From an uncultured Pelagimonas sp. (GTDB lineage: Bacteria; Pseudomonadota; Alphaproteobacteria; Rhodobacterales; Rhodobacteraceae): a stretch of DNA of 64,000 bases. Shown here one piece after another: positions 8,566-17,302 of this stretch. The notes under the pieces are model-generated. The model did no database searches, was not told the DNA's origin, and saw nothing but the letters and a program-made list of their open reading frames with translations. The stretch covers positions 186,001 to 250,000 of the forward strand of contig CANMPP010000002.1 in the NCBI GenBank assembly GCA_947499735.1. Direction: 5' to 3'. Both the position numbers and the translations under genes were made by a program. Numbering within the stretch: the stretch's first letter is position 1; each line of letters starts with the position of its first letter.

Positions 8566-10209
8566 ATGCAATCAGGCGGTGCGCTCTTAGCAGAGTGTTT
8601 GATAAACCTTGGGGCGACGCGTGCTTACGGTGTTCCGGGTGAAAGTTATCTGGCGCTGCTGGATGCGCTGTATGATCGCAAAGGTCAGTTGAATTTCATC
8701 AATTGCCGCCATGAAGGCGGTGCGTCCTTTATGGCGGCGGCAGAAGGGAAACTGACCGGGCAGCCCGGCATTTGCCTTGTGACGCGCGGCCCTGGTGCAA
8801 CCAATGCGTCGATTGGGGTGCACACTGCCATGCAAGATAGCGTTCCGATGTTGCTTTTTGTGGGCCATGTCGCGACGGGGATGAAAGGGCGTGAAGCCTT
8901 TCAGGAACTTGATTACCGCGCCGTGTTTGGATCGATGGCGAAATGGGTGGTCGAAATCCATGATGTGGAACGTCTGCCAGAACTGGTGATGCGGGCATGG
9001 AAAACGGCGATATCAGGGCGCCCCGGCCCAGTGGTTGTGGCTTTGCCCGAAGATATGTTGGCCGATAGCAGCGATGCTGCACCTTTGATGACCCCGATCA
9101 AGATGACGCGGCCGCAACCCGACCCCACAGCATATGCCGAATTGCGCGCGATGTTTGGTTGGGCGAAGAAGCCGCTTGTTCTGTTTGGTGGGGCCGATTG
9201 GAGCCATGATGGGCGAAAAGCCCTGCAATCCTGGGCCGAAGCGGCCGATATTCCTGTTCTGGCGGCATTTCGCTATCAGGATCAATACGACAATCATTCC
9301 TTCACCTATGTCGGAGATGCAGGTGTTGGCATGGCACCTTATGTCAAAGCGTTGTTGTGTGATGCTGATCTGATCCTCGCAATTGGTGTGCGATTTGGTG
9401 AAAATGTGACGGATGGCTATACGGCTTTGAATGTGCCGTTGCCGCATCAAAAGTTGGTGCATGTTCATGCATCTGAGGGCGAGCTGGGCAAAATTTATCA
9501 ACCGGATCTGGCTGTGCAGGCCGATAGCTCGACCTTTGCATTGGGCCTGCCTGCGATCACCTGCGGGGGATGGGAAGAATGGCGTGCGGATGCGATGGAA
9601 GCCTATGAACGCTTTCTCGATGTGCCCGTTCAGCCCAGCCCGGTGGATATGGGCAAGGTGACGGATTGGTTGCAAACAGCATTGCCCGAAGATGCGATCC
9701 TGACCAATGGCGCGGGCAATTTCGCGACATGGAGCAGCAAGTTTTTCCGCTATGGCGTCAAGCAGCGTTTATTGGCCCCACAATCCGGGGCGATGGGGTA
9801 TGGCGTGCCTGCCGCTGTTGCGGCGTCTTTGATACATCCGGACCGAACGGTTGTGTGCTTTGCGGGGGATGGCGATTTTCAGATGACGGGTCTGGAATTG
9901 GCCACGGCATTACAGATTGGTGCAAAGCCGATTATTCTTTTGGTGAATAACGGTATTTACGGCACGATCCGGGCCCATCAAGAACGCCATTACCCAACCC
10001 GTGTCAGTGGAACAGATCTGCGCAATCCCGATTTTACAGCACTAGCGCAGGCAATGGGGTGTTATGGTGAAAAGGTAGAAGATACGTCTGGTTTTCCAGA
10101 TGCATTTTCCCGCGCTGCTGCCAGTGATTGTCCCGCTGTACTAGAGCTGGTCTGTTCCCCAGAAGCACTAACCGCGCATAAAACCCTGAGCGATATCCGC
10201 GACGATTAG
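8566..10209 (+). CDS. Thiamine diphosphate-dependent enzyme, acetolactate synthase-like
   Basis: A 547-residue enzyme of the acetolactate synthase/benzoylformate decarboxylase fold, with an N-terminal pyrimidine-binding domain, a central domain and a C-terminal pyrophosphate-binding domain. The catalytic Glu50 is in CRHEGGASFMA. The ThDP motif runs from GDG at 434-436 to NN at 461-462. It is unlikely to be the biosynthetic IlvB, since no small subunit gene (ilvH) is adjacent. GGAG precedes the ATG. It lies 65 bases after the cytochrome gene on the same strand and may be the last gene of the catabolic unit, acting as a decarboxylase or carboligase on an unknown 2-oxo acid. Confidence 0.85.
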   Translation: MQSGGALLAECLINLGATRAYGVPGESYLALLDALYDRKGQLNFINCRHEGGASFMAAAEGKLTGQPGICLVTRGPGATNASIGVHTAMQDSVPMLLFVGHVATGMKGREAFQELDYRAVFGSMAKWVVEIHDVERLPELVMRAWKTAISGRPGPVVVALPEDMLADSSDAAPLMTPIKMTRPQPDPTAYAELRAMFGWAKKPLVLFGGADWSHDGRKALQSWAEAADIPVLAAFRYQDQYDNHSFTYVGDAGVGMAPYVKALLCDADLILAIGVRFGENVTDGYTALNVPLPHQKLVHVHASEGELGKIYQPDLAVQADSSTFALGLPAITCGGWEEWRADAMEAYERFLDVPVQPSPVDMGKVTDWLQTALPEDAILTNGAGNFATWSSKFFRYGVKQRLLAPQSGAMGYGVPAAVAASLIHPDRTVVCFAGDGDFQMTGLELATALQIGAKPIILLVNNGIYGTIRAHQERHYPTRVSGTDLRNPDFTALAQAMGCYGEKVEDTSGFPDAFSRAAASDCPAVLELVCSPEALTAHKTLSDIRDD

Positions 10210-10220
10210 AGACGATTAGA
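10201..10220. repeat. Tandem 10-bp duplication at a stop codon
   Basis: GACGATTAGA is repeated head to tail, with the first copy carrying the stop codon of the ThDP enzyme gene. The second copy lies in the 16-base gap before the convergent quinone oxidoreductase gene. This is the second such stop-codon duplication in the window. Confidence 0.85.
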
Positions 10221-10225
10221 ACAGA

Positions 10226-11209
10226 TCACACCGTCAGCAGAATCTTACCAGAATGCCGTGAACTTTCCATCATCTCATGGGCGGTTGCTGCCTCGGCTAG
10301 GGGGAATGTCGCATATGTTATGGGACGCAATTGACCAGATGAGAATAGGGGCCAAACGCGTTTTAACAGATCGCGTGCGATCTCGGCCTTAAACGCATCT
10401 GGGCGTGGGCGTAGGGTTGATCCTGTCATATGTAGTCGTTTCAACATGATCGGCATCAGGTCAATTTCCACCTTAGATCCCGAACGAAACGCCAGTGAAA
10501 TCAAACGGGCGTCTGGCTTGGCAGCTTTGAAATTGCGCGCGACGTAATCGCCCCCCACCATGTCCAAAATGATATCAGCACCGCCATGCTCTTTGGTGAC
10601 GGATACGAAATCTTCCTGTCGGTAATTGATCGCGCGAGCCGCGCCAAGATCGGCGACGAAAGCGGCTTTTTCCGAAGAGCTAACCGTGGTCAGAACATTT
10701 AGGCCGAATGCAGCACCCAATTGAACCGCTGTCGCACCAATGCCGCCTGCGCCACCATGAACCAGAAAATTGGCATGTTCAGGGATGTCATGACCAAAGA
10801 ATACATTCGACCATACTGTAAAGAATGTTTCGCATAGACCCGCCGCATCGATCAGATCAACACCATCTGGAATGCGTAGGCAGTGATCTGCGTTGATGGC
10901 AACGTATTCCGCATAGCCGCCACCCTTGGTCAGTGCACATAGCGTGTCGCCTATGGACCACGTCGTGACCCCGTCACCCAGCGCGACAACCGTGCCGGAG
11001 ATTTCCAATCCCATCAAATCAGACGCGCCGGGGGGAGGAGGGTACAGCCCTTGGCGTTGCATCATATCCGGGCCGTTTACACCGGCAGCCGTCACCTTAA
11101 CCAGCACTTCACCCGGTGCTGGCGTGGGAACCGGGCGCCGGGACATTTCCAACACCTCCGGCCCACCGGGGGTGGAAAATGTCATGCAGCGCATCTGATC
11201 GGATATCAT
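10226..11209 (-). CDS. NAD(P)H quinone oxidoreductase, zeta-crystallin type
   Basis: A 327-residue member of the zinc-free medium-chain dehydrogenase family (QOR/zeta-crystallin). It has the N-terminal GroES-like fold (PGEVLVKVTAAGVNGPD) and a Rossmann domain with the motif HGGAGGIGATAVQLG. These enzymes reduce quinones or enoyl groups with NADPH. I placed the start at 11209 because GAAAGG lies eight bases upstream; a longer frame to 11245 would overlap the upstream rraB-like gene. It is the third gene of a trxB, rraB-like, quinone oxidoreductase operon, which suggests a redox-protection role. Confidence 0.88.
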   Translation of the reverse strand: MISDQMRCMTFSTPGGPEVLEMSRRPVPTPAPGEVLVKVTAAGVNGPDMMQRQGLYPPPPGASDLMGLEISGTVVALGDGVTTWSIGDTLCALTKGGGYAEYVAINADHCLRIPDGVDLIDAAGLCETFFTVWSNVFFGHDIPEHANFLVHGGAGGIGATAVQLGAAFGLNVLTTVSSSEKAAFVADLGAARAINYRQEDFVSVTKEHGGADIILDMVGGDYVARNFKAAKPDARLISLAFRSGSKVEIDLMPIMLKRLHMTGSTLRPRPDAFKAEIARDLLKRVWPLFSSGQLRPITYATFPLAEAATAHEMMESSRHSGKILLTV

Positions 11210-11223
11210 ATCTGTGGCCTTTC

Positions 11224-11559
11224 TCAGTCCGCGGAAAAGCCCCAACCGTCTGGTTTAAACCCGTGCTCTAACGCCGTGCGTGTTGCGACTTCTTCGCTGA
11301 TCCAGATCGCTGTGGCTGTCACGGGCTGATCTTCGATAGTTGCGACGAGGTATGGGGGTTCATCCTCTTCATCTTCGATGAATTCACAGATGTACCCTTG
11401 TTTGGTCAATGCATCGGCCAGAGCGGGCCAATGCGCATTTTCGCCGACGGGTAGAAAGAAGAAATCCAGATCTGCCATATCTGGCAGATCATTTTTCTCC
11501 GCAATATCCGTTATCGCTGCAATGGTTTCTGCCTTTTGCGCGTCAAAATCATGGCTCAC
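11224..11559 (-). CDS. RraB-like regulator of ribonuclease E
   Basis: A 111-residue acidic protein matching the RraB family (regulator of RNase E activity B). The family features are an early DFFFLPVG segment, an acidic patch EDEEDEPP and the C-terminal GFKPDGWGF. RraB of Escherichia coli binds RNase E and reduces its activity on a subset of RNAs; alphaproteobacterial versions are shorter and their target has not been shown here. It starts six bases after trxB ends and ends 14 bases before the quinone oxidoreductase gene, so the three are one operon. Confidence 0.75.
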   Translation of the reverse strand: MSHDFDAQKAETIAAITDIAEKNDLPDMADLDFFFLPVGENAHWPALADALTKQGYICEFIEDEEDEPPYLVATIEDQPVTATAIWISEEVATRTALEHGFKPDGWGFSAD

Positions 11560-11565
11560 TTTAGA

Positions 11566-12510
11566 TCAGCCTTCTTGCTCGGCAATGAAACGCTCTGCTT
11601 CCAGCGCAGCCATGCAACCCATGCCTGCGGATGTGATCGCTTGGCGGTATTTATGATCTGTCAAATCGCCTGCCGCAAACACGCCGGGGATAGAGGTTTC
11701 GGTGCTGTCTGGTTTTGTCACCACGTAACCGCCCATATGGGTTTCCAGCGTGTCTTTCACCAATTCATTCGCTGGTGCGTGGCCGATGGCAACAAAAACG
11801 CCGGCACAATCGATTTGGCTGACGTCACTTGTTTGCGTGTTTTTGACCTTGATGCCAGTCACGCTTTTGGGATTGTCATCGCCAAGCACCTCGACCATTT
11901 CGTGGAACCAGAGTGTTTCGATCTTTTCGTTCTTTGCCAAACGGTCCTGCAGGATCTTTTCCGCACGCAGCGTGTCGCGGCGGTGAATCAAGGTCACTTT
12001 GGACGCAAAATTTGTCAGGAAGAGGGCTTCTTCTACGGCGGTATTGCCGCCACCGATCACAACGATTTCTTTGCCGCGATAAAAGAACCCGTCGCATGTG
12101 GCACACGCCGAGACGCCAAAGCCTTTGAACGCTTCTTCGCTTTCCAGCCCCAACCATTTCGCCCGCGCGCCTGTGGCCAGAATGATGCTGTCAGCTGTAT
12201 AGGTCTTGCCGCTGTCGCCATGTGCAACGAAAGGGCGTTGGTCGAAATCGATCGATGTGATGATGTCGCCTTCGATATCGCATCCCATGGCACGGGCATG
12301 TTCTTCCATCTTTACCATCAATTCAGGACCCTGAATTTCGATGAAGGACGGATAATTTTCAACTTCGGTCGTTGTGGTCAATTGGCCGCCTGGTTCAAGA
12401 CCCTGAACAAGAAGTGGGTTCAGCATGGCGCGTGCCGCGTAAACGCCTGCCGTGTAGCCAGCGGGGCCGGAGCCGATGATCAAAACCTTCGTGTGGCGCG
12501 TGTCGGACAT
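11566..12510 (-). CDS. trxB: Thioredoxin-disulfide reductase
   Basis: A 314-residue flavoenzyme that reduces thioredoxin with NADPH in the cytoplasm. The FAD-binding motif GSGPAGYTAG is at residues 13-22, the redox-active pair is Cys136 and Cys139 (CATC), and the NADPH motif GGGNTAVEEA follows near 153. Length is normal. The start at 12510 is set by AGGAATTCGCAT upstream and by the usual N-terminus; a longer in-frame extension to 12714 has no family similarity. It leads the trxB, rraB-like, quinone oxidoreductase operon and is divergent from an Lrp-type regulator, an arrangement common in related bacteria. Confidence 0.96.
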   Translation of the reverse strand: MSDTRHTKVLIIGSGPAGYTAGVYAARAMLNPLLVQGLEPGGQLTTTTEVENYPSFIEIQGPELMVKMEEHARAMGCDIEGDIITSIDFDQRPFVAHGDSGKTYTADSIILATGARAKWLGLESEEAFKGFGVSACATCDGFFYRGKEIVVIGGGNTAVEEALFLTNFASKVTLIHRRDTLRAEKILQDRLAKNEKIETLWFHEMVEVLGDDNPKSVTGIKVKNTQTSDVSQIDCAGVFVAIGHAPANELVKDTLETHMGGYVVTKPDSTETSIPGVFAAGDLTDHKYRQAITSAGMGCMAALEAERFIAEQEG

Positions 12511-12812
12511 ATGCGAATTCCTATCGGTGTACCAAGTTAACGCTGCATATAACCCTAGTAGACTGTCGGTAAAAGGGGGCTCTCTTAATTGTAAATTGCA
12601 TCTACTTTGAGCTGATAGGCAGGATGATGCCAATTTGCTTAGATCAATTGTATAAAAGCGAATTGCCAAACTAATCATGTCGGGATAGGGGTTTTGACTT
12701 ATCGAAAGACTCACTAGAGGTCGATTTTTGCCAAAGTGTAACTTTTGCTATGTATTCACGACCTCGGTCTTACCCAGACTGAAAAACCGGCCCCGCCGAA
12801 ACGAGGTACTAC
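12511..12812. promoter_or_regulatory. Divergent trxB/Lrp control region, no gene
   Basis: This 302-base gap separates trxB from the Lrp-type regulator. It is AT-rich and must hold both promoters. Plausible elements toward the regulator are a TTGACT near 12696 and a TTGCCA near 12729 followed by TATGTA near 12750, but spacing is not ideal and I do not assign a promoter firmly. No RNA gene or reading frame is convincing. The regulator probably binds here, which is inference from position only. Confidence 0.4.
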
Positions 12813-13319
12813 ATGGCACGTCATCGCCTAGATGAAATTGACAGACAGATTTTAGCTGAATTGCAGTCCGATGGTCGTATGACCAATGTCGAACTTGCGC
12901 GTCGTGTTGGTATTTCCGCTCCACCTTGCTTGCGCCGTGTGCGCGCCTTGGAAGAACAAGGATTTATCAAAGGCTATCACGTAAAACTTGATGGCCATTC
13001 ACTTGGTTTTGAGGTGCAAGTTTTCGCAATGGTTGGTTTGCAAAGCCAAGCAGATGCGGATCTGGTTGCATTTGAAGAGAAATGCCGTGCGTGGCCATTG
13101 GTACGTGAATGCCACATGCTGAATGGCGAAGTGGATTTCATTTTGAAATGCGTCGCGCCTGATTTGTCTTCTTTTCAAAGCTTTTTGACCGGTGAATTGT
13201 TGACCGCACCCAATGTTGGCAGCGTGAAAACATCGCTTGTGATTCGTGTTGCCAAGGATGAACCAGGTGTTCCTTTGGATGTTATCGAAGACAAGCTGGC
13301 TGTGGTCACCACAGAATAA
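12813..13319 (+). CDS. Lrp/AsnC family transcriptional regulator
   Basis: A 168-residue Lrp-type regulator. The N-terminal helix-turn-helix is typical: LDEIDRQILAELQSDGRMTNVELARRVGIS, continuing into PPCLRRVRALEEQGFI (residue 5 to about 55). The rest is the RAM ligand-binding domain, with VRECHMLNGEVDFILK in the usual place. Such proteins often sense amino acids and act as octamers. GAGGTA lies before the ATG. It is divergent from trxB and may control it. The ORF is slightly longer than average but otherwise normal. Confidence 0.92.
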   Translation: MARHRLDEIDRQILAELQSDGRMTNVELARRVGISAPPCLRRVRALEEQGFIKGYHVKLDGHSLGFEVQVFAMVGLQSQADADLVAFEEKCRAWPLVRECHMLNGEVDFILKCVAPDLSSFQSFLTGELLTAPNVGSVKTSLVIRVAKDEPGVPLDVIEDKLAVVTTE

Positions 13320-13334
13320 GCTGGAAACGGCTTA

Positions 13335-14087
13335 CTAAAGACGGATGCTAGAAATCAGGCGGCCATAATCCGCCTGATTTTGATGTGTGGTGCGACGGTA
13401 GGAATAAAACCGATCTTCATCATCATATGTGCACTGCCCCACCCAAGTGGCAGAGACACCTGCAGCGCGTAAACGATGTAGGCCAAATGAGGGCAGATCG
13501 AATAACATCCGGTCCCCATTCCCCTGTGCAAAGAAAGACGCGTTGTCAGAATCTTCGGCGAGAAATGCGTCGATAAATTCTGGTCCAACTTCGTAGTTTC
13601 GTTGACTGAGGCAAGGGCCAATGACTGCATCAATCTGAGATCGCTTTGCTCCCAGAGTTTCCATTTTTTTGATAGTAGACTCTAAAACTCCGCCCAAAGC
13701 GCCCCGCCAACCGGCATGGGCTGCGCCAATAACCCCGGCAGTTCGGTCTGCAAAGAGCACCGGTTGGCAATCTGCCGTAAGTATGCTGAGCGCCAGACCG
13801 GGTGTTTTTGTCGCCATACCATCTGCTTTTGGTCGATCACCGGTGACTGGTTCGTCCATAATCAGCGCGTCAGCAGAATGGGTTTGCCAGATCGTCACCA
13901 GATCATCAGGTACGACTTCCATTGCGTCCGCGACACGTTCTCGGTTGATTGCCACGATTTCGGCTTGATCACTGGACCCAATCCCACAGTTCAATCCCGA
14001 AAAAATGCCAGAGGACGCCCCGCCTTTACGTGTGAAAAAACCGTGCTTGATCGGTGACAGCGCAGAAGAGGTGATGATTTCCAGCAT
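13335..14087 (-). CDS. pgeF: Peptidoglycan editing factor/polyphenol oxidase family protein
   Basis: A 250-residue protein of the YfiH/PgeF (DUF152, multi-copper polyphenol oxidoreductase-like) family. Metal-binding residues are visible in WQTHSADAL, LTADCQPVLF and AAHAGWRGALGG, giving the family's His-Cys-His set. PgeF in E. coli removes wrongly inserted residues from peptidoglycan precursors; relatives have been reported to act on purine nucleosides. I used the ATG that overlaps the upstream stop as TGATG, rather than the TTG three bases earlier. It is the last gene of an lgt-midA-pgeF operon. Confidence 0.88.
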   Translation of the reverse strand: MLEIITSSALSPIKHGFFTRKGGASSGIFSGLNCGIGSSDQAEIVAINRERVADAMEVVPDDLVTIWQTHSADALIMDEPVTGDRPKADGMATKTPGLALSILTADCQPVLFADRTAGVIGAAHAGWRGALGGVLESTIKKMETLGAKRSQIDAVIGPCLSQRNYEVGPEFIDAFLAEDSDNASFFAQGNGDRMLFDLPSFGLHRLRAAGVSATWVGQCTYDDEDRFYSYRRTTHQNQADYGRLISSIRL

Positions 14088-15148
14088 CAAACAGTCATTC
14101 CCAGTGTAAGCCCCGGCACCATGGGTGCATTTGGCGGCGTAAGACCTAATACTTTGAACACCGAACCCATTTCTGAGGGGTGCGTCAAGCGGTGATGCGC
14201 GGCAATATGCTCATCTCTTTGGGAAGGTGACATTATTTTTGCCAATGTTTGCGCGCGCATCGTGATTCCAAGGCGCTCTAGGAAAGTGCCTTGGGTTGCC
14301 AATGCGCTGTGTTGTGCAGGCATGGCTGCACGCGCAAGTGCCGCGAAATCCACATGCGCGGTCAGATCCGCAAAGCCGGGCATATGCAGCGGGTTCACGT
14401 GCTTATGATCGCTAATGGCTTGAAATGTATCGCCCTGCGATTCCCAATCGCCGTAATCAATGAACAAAGCAGCGCCGCCATATCGTGTTATATGGGTTCC
14501 GATTTGCTGTGCGATGGCTGCCGCAGGCGCGCAGGTTTCAATCAAATCGCCGTCTTTTGTGTCATCCAGCCGATGTGCCAACGTCGCACTTGGGGTCGGG
14601 TCTGTCAGAAAGGGGGTCAATTCGCCTGCACTCATGCCGATCACCCGCTCACGCCATCCGGCCCCGTCCCGTTGGAATTGGCGTATTGGCAGGGCATCAA
14701 AGAATTCATTCGCAATCACAAATGTTGGCGCACTGGGTAACGTGGATACATCATCATGCCACTTTGCATCGGGCAGGTGTTTTGCTTGTTCTTGGCGCAA
14801 ATAAGGGGATGTTTCGACGAAATGGACCTGCGGTGCAAAACCTGCTTTTGACATCGCGCGCAGCATGTCGATCATCAAAGTACCGCGCCCTGGCCCCAGT
14901 TCAACCAAAACCGCATCGGAAGGGGTGCCTTGGTCGAGCCAGGCCTGCGCTAAAGCCAGACCCGTCAGTTCTCCGAACATCTGGCTGATTTCTGGTGCGG
15001 TGGTAAAATCCCCCCCCGCGCCAAAGGGGGATTGTCGCATATAGTAGCCATGCTCGGGATGGGCCAAACACAGCGTCATGTAGTCTGCTATCGTCATCGG
15101 GCCGGTGGCCGCGATCTGCGTTTTGATCAGCTCCAGCAGATCCGTCAT
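14087..15148 (-). CDS. SAM-dependent methyltransferase, NDUFAF7/MidA family
   Basis: A 353-residue class I methyltransferase of the DUF185 family, whose eukaryotic member NDUFAF7/MidA dimethylates an arginine of a respiratory complex I subunit. The SAM-binding glycine motif [15 protein letters not shown] is clear near residue 103, and the N-terminus has the family signature [19 protein letters not shown] and [12 protein letters not shown]. The start overlaps the lgt stop by four bases (ATGA) and the stop overlaps the pgeF start, so the three genes are translationally coupled. A role in complex I assembly is plausible but only by analogy. Confidence 0.9.
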   Translation of the reverse strand: MTDLLELIKTQIAATGPMTIADYMTLCLAHPEHGYYMRQSPFGAGGDFTTAPEISQMFGELTGLALAQAWLDQGTPSDAVLVELGPGRGTLMIDMLRAMSKAGFAPQVHFVETSPYLRQEQAKHLPDAKWHDDVSTLPSAPTFVIANEFFDALPIRQFQRDGAGWRERVIGMSAGELTPFLTDPTPSATLAHRLDDTKDGDLIETCAPAAAIAQQIGTHITRYGGAALFIDYGDWESQGDTFQAISDHKHVNPLHMPGFADLTAHVDFAALARAAMPAQHSALATQGTFLERLGITMRAQTLAKIMSPSQRDEHIAAHHRLTHPSEMGSVFKVLGLTPPNAPMVPGLTLGMTV

Positions 15149-16047
15149 GCGGTTTGCCGGGTTGCGCGCCAGATCAAAAACACCCCGAGCAAAAACATTG
15201 GTAGGGTCAATACTTGGCCCATCGTCAAACCATAGCCGTTTAGATGCACGGCAAGGCCCAGAGGATTTTCAAACGTCTGGAATTGCGCATCGGGTTGGCG
15301 GAAAAATTCCACGATAAAGCGTCCGATCGCGTAACCCGCAAAAAAGACACCCGCAACAAAGCCGGGCGTTTTCAATTTGGCCGCACGGAATGCCAGGTAA
15401 AGCAGTACGGCGCCAAGGATCAGACCTTCAAGCGCGGCTTCGTAAAGTTGTGATGGGTGGCGTGCGCACATATCGCTTAGGACATCGCCGCAGACGAGTA
15501 CGGGATCTGTTGGTCCATAGGCCGGAAAAATCACGGCCCATGGCACATCGGTTGGACGCCCCCACAATTCGCCATTGATGAAATTGGCAATTCGGCCAAG
15601 GAATAGTCCGGCCGGGGTGGCCAGTGCCATCATGTCGGCGGTTTTGATCATGTTCAGGCCTAAACCGCGACAATACAGAAACGTCGCAACAACCACGCCC
15701 AGCAACCCGCCATGGAACGCCATGCCGCCTTGCCAGATTTTTAGGATCTCGCTGGGATTGGCGAAATAATAGCTGGGGTTGTAAAACAGCACGATGCCCA
15801 ATCGACCACCTAAGATGACGCCAAGTATGACCCAAGTCAGCAGATCTTCGACCTGTTTGGGTGTCATGGGAGGGGTGTCGCCTGCCCATAACGCAGGTTT
15901 CTTGACAGCGCGAACTGCAATCCACCAGCCAAGCAAAAGACCTACGATATAGGCCATCGCGTACCAACGTAGCGCGAATTTTGCGCCGAAAATCGAGATC
16001 GAAAAAATCTCGGGTGAGATATTGGGGAAAGGAATAATTGCCTGCAT
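15145..16047 (-). CDS. lgt: Prolipoprotein diacylglyceryl transferase
   Basis: A roughly 300-residue multi-spanning inner-membrane enzyme that transfers diacylglycerol from phosphatidylglycerol to the lipobox cysteine of prolipoproteins. The Lgt signature [17 protein letters not shown] is intact, as is HGGLLGV of the active site region, and the N-terminus [21 protein letters not shown] is typical of alphaproteobacterial Lgt. I placed the start at 16047; in-frame sequence further upstream reaches into the divergent ubiK gene and is not family-like. It heads the lgt-midA-pgeF operon. The M48 lipoprotein at 53094 is a likely client. Confidence 0.96.
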   Translation of the reverse strand: MQAIIPFPNISPEIFSISIFGAKFALRWYAMAYIVGLLLGWWIAVRAVKKPALWAGDTPPMTPKQVEDLLTWVILGVILGGRLGIVLFYNPSYYFANPSEILKIWQGGMAFHGGLLGVVVATFLYCRGLGLNMIKTADMMALATPAGLFLGRIANFINGELWGRPTDVPWAVIFPAYGPTDPVLVCGDVLSDMCARHPSQLYEAALEGLILGAVLLYLAFRAAKLKTPGFVAGVFFAGYAIGRFIVEFFRQPDAQFQTFENPLGLAVHLNGYGLTMGQVLTLPMFLLGVFLIWRATRQTA

Positions 16048-16141
16048 GCGTCCTGTTGCCTCGGGTTTTGGGCGTAAGTCAAGCTTGTGACTGACGCTTT
16101 TGCAGCCCATATAGGAGAGAAGTGCAACGATGGAGTGACCC

Positions 16142-16384
16142 ATGCAAACGCGCAACAAAGTATTTGAAGACCTCTCGCAACTGATGACCAACGCTATGGG
16201 CGTTGCGCAAGGGGCTAAAACCGAAGCTGAAACAGCGATGAAATCGCTTATGGATCGCTGGTTGGCGGATCGGGATTTCGTCACACGCGAAGAATTCGAT
16301 GCCGTGCGTGCAATGGCGCAAAAAGCGCGTGAAGAAAACGAAGCTTTGAAAGCGCGTCTCGACGCGTTAGAAAAAGACGCTTAA
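16142..16384 (+). CDS. ubiK: UbiK-type accessory factor for ubiquinone biosynthesis
   Basis: An 80-residue coiled-coil protein of the BMFP/UbiK family. Both halves are visible: an N-terminal amphipathic helix ([20 protein letters not shown]) and a C-terminal heptad coiled coil ([20 protein letters not shown]). In E. coli UbiK binds UbiJ and lipids and helps aerobic ubiquinone synthesis. It is divergent from lgt, with a 94-base gap holding both starts. The next gene downstream begins unusually close to or overlapping its stop. Confidence 0.88.
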   Translation: MQTRNKVFEDLSQLMTNAMGVAQGAKTEAETAMKSLMDRWLADRDFVTREEFDAVRAMAQKAREENEALKARLDALEKDA

Positions 16385-16481
16385 CGCGGCGCTTGCATAT
16401 GGATGGGCCGCAGTTGGGCTGATTTGGGCCTATCTGCGTGACCATTGGCAAGGCAAACATCGGTTTGTCTGGTCCTTTTGG

Positions 16482-17294
16482 GTGTCGTTTGTGGCGCTGC
16501 GGATCATTGTTTTTGTGGCGCAAGACATTCTAACCAAACCTGATGCGTCCAATGAATCGATTTGGCGCGTCATGGGTTTGGTGTTTATTTTTCACGGCGT
16601 GTTCTTTGTTTGGCAGAGTGTCGGTGTTTTGCGGTCGGCACATGACTTTTACGATGCCGGTGGACAACGCCATGTGATTTGGGGTGCCAAGCTGATCCTT
16701 GGGTTTTCTGCCTTTTGGGTTTTTGCCTATAGTATCGAAGCGTGGCAGATGACACGTGACAATGACAATCCCCTACCGACAGCCCAGGCTGAACGTGCAG
16801 CGCGGGCCGTAAAATATAGTCTGGCTGTCGATGGAAATGCCGTGGTCTTACGTGGTTCGATTGAACTTGGCGTCACAGACCGGCTCCGTGATTTGCTTGA
16901 ATCTTATCCTGACGTGACTGAAATTTATCTGACCAGCCAAGGCGGCCATATCTACGAGGCGCGCGGCATAGCGACCGTAATTCAGCAGGCTGGGTTGAGC
17001 ACGGTTGCCGTTCAAAACTGTAGCTCGGCCTGCACCACGGTGTTTATTGCTGGCAGATCGCGGCTTTTGGCAGGTGGTGCCAAATTAGGGTTTCACCAAT
17101 ATCGGATTGATGCGGACTATGCTGTGCTTGGTGCGGATACGGCCCGCGCCCAAGATCGAGATCGCGCATTTTTTCAAGCAGCGGGTGTCGCTGATTGGTT
17201 TTTAGATCAGATGTATCAAACTGCTGCGGATGGCATGTGGTATCCCAATGTGACCGAATTGATCGCAGCCGGCGTGGTGACCGAAACGCCCTGA
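16482..17294 (+). CDS. Membrane-anchored ClpP/crotonase-fold protein, start uncertain
   Basis: At least 270 residues. Two or three hydrophobic helices fill the first 100 residues, then a soluble domain resembles ClpP-like membrane proteases: ITSQGG-type motif (LTSQGGHIYEARGIA) for the oxyanion hole and CSSACTTVFIAG for the serine nucleophile, followed by a conserved-looking GFHQYR. This suggests a periplasmic serine protease or an inactive relative. The GTG at 16482 is the first normal start, but it has no ribosome-binding site, and the same frame stays open back to the TAG just before the end of ubiK, encoding a plausible first membrane helix with no ATG, GTG or TTG. The true start is therefore unresolved. 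Confidence 0.65.
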   Translation: MSFVALRIIVFVAQDILTKPDASNESIWRVMGLVFIFHGVFFVWQSVGVLRSAHDFYDAGGQRHVIWGAKLILGFSAFWVFAYSIEAWQMTRDNDNPLPTAQAERAARAVKYSLAVDGNAVVLRGSIELGVTDRLRDLLESYPDVTEIYLTSQGGHIYEARGIATVIQQAGLSTVAVQNCSSACTTVFIAGRSRLLAGGAKLGFHQYRIDADYAVLGADTARAQDRDRAFFQAAGVADWFLDQMYQTAADGMWYPNVTELIAAGVVTETP

Positions 17295-17302
17295 TCGGTG
17301 CG

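Noticed and set aside
11536-12540. A 334-codon open frame on the plus strand
   Set aside because: It is antisense to trxB across its whole length, has no family pattern, and comes from codon bias of the real gene.
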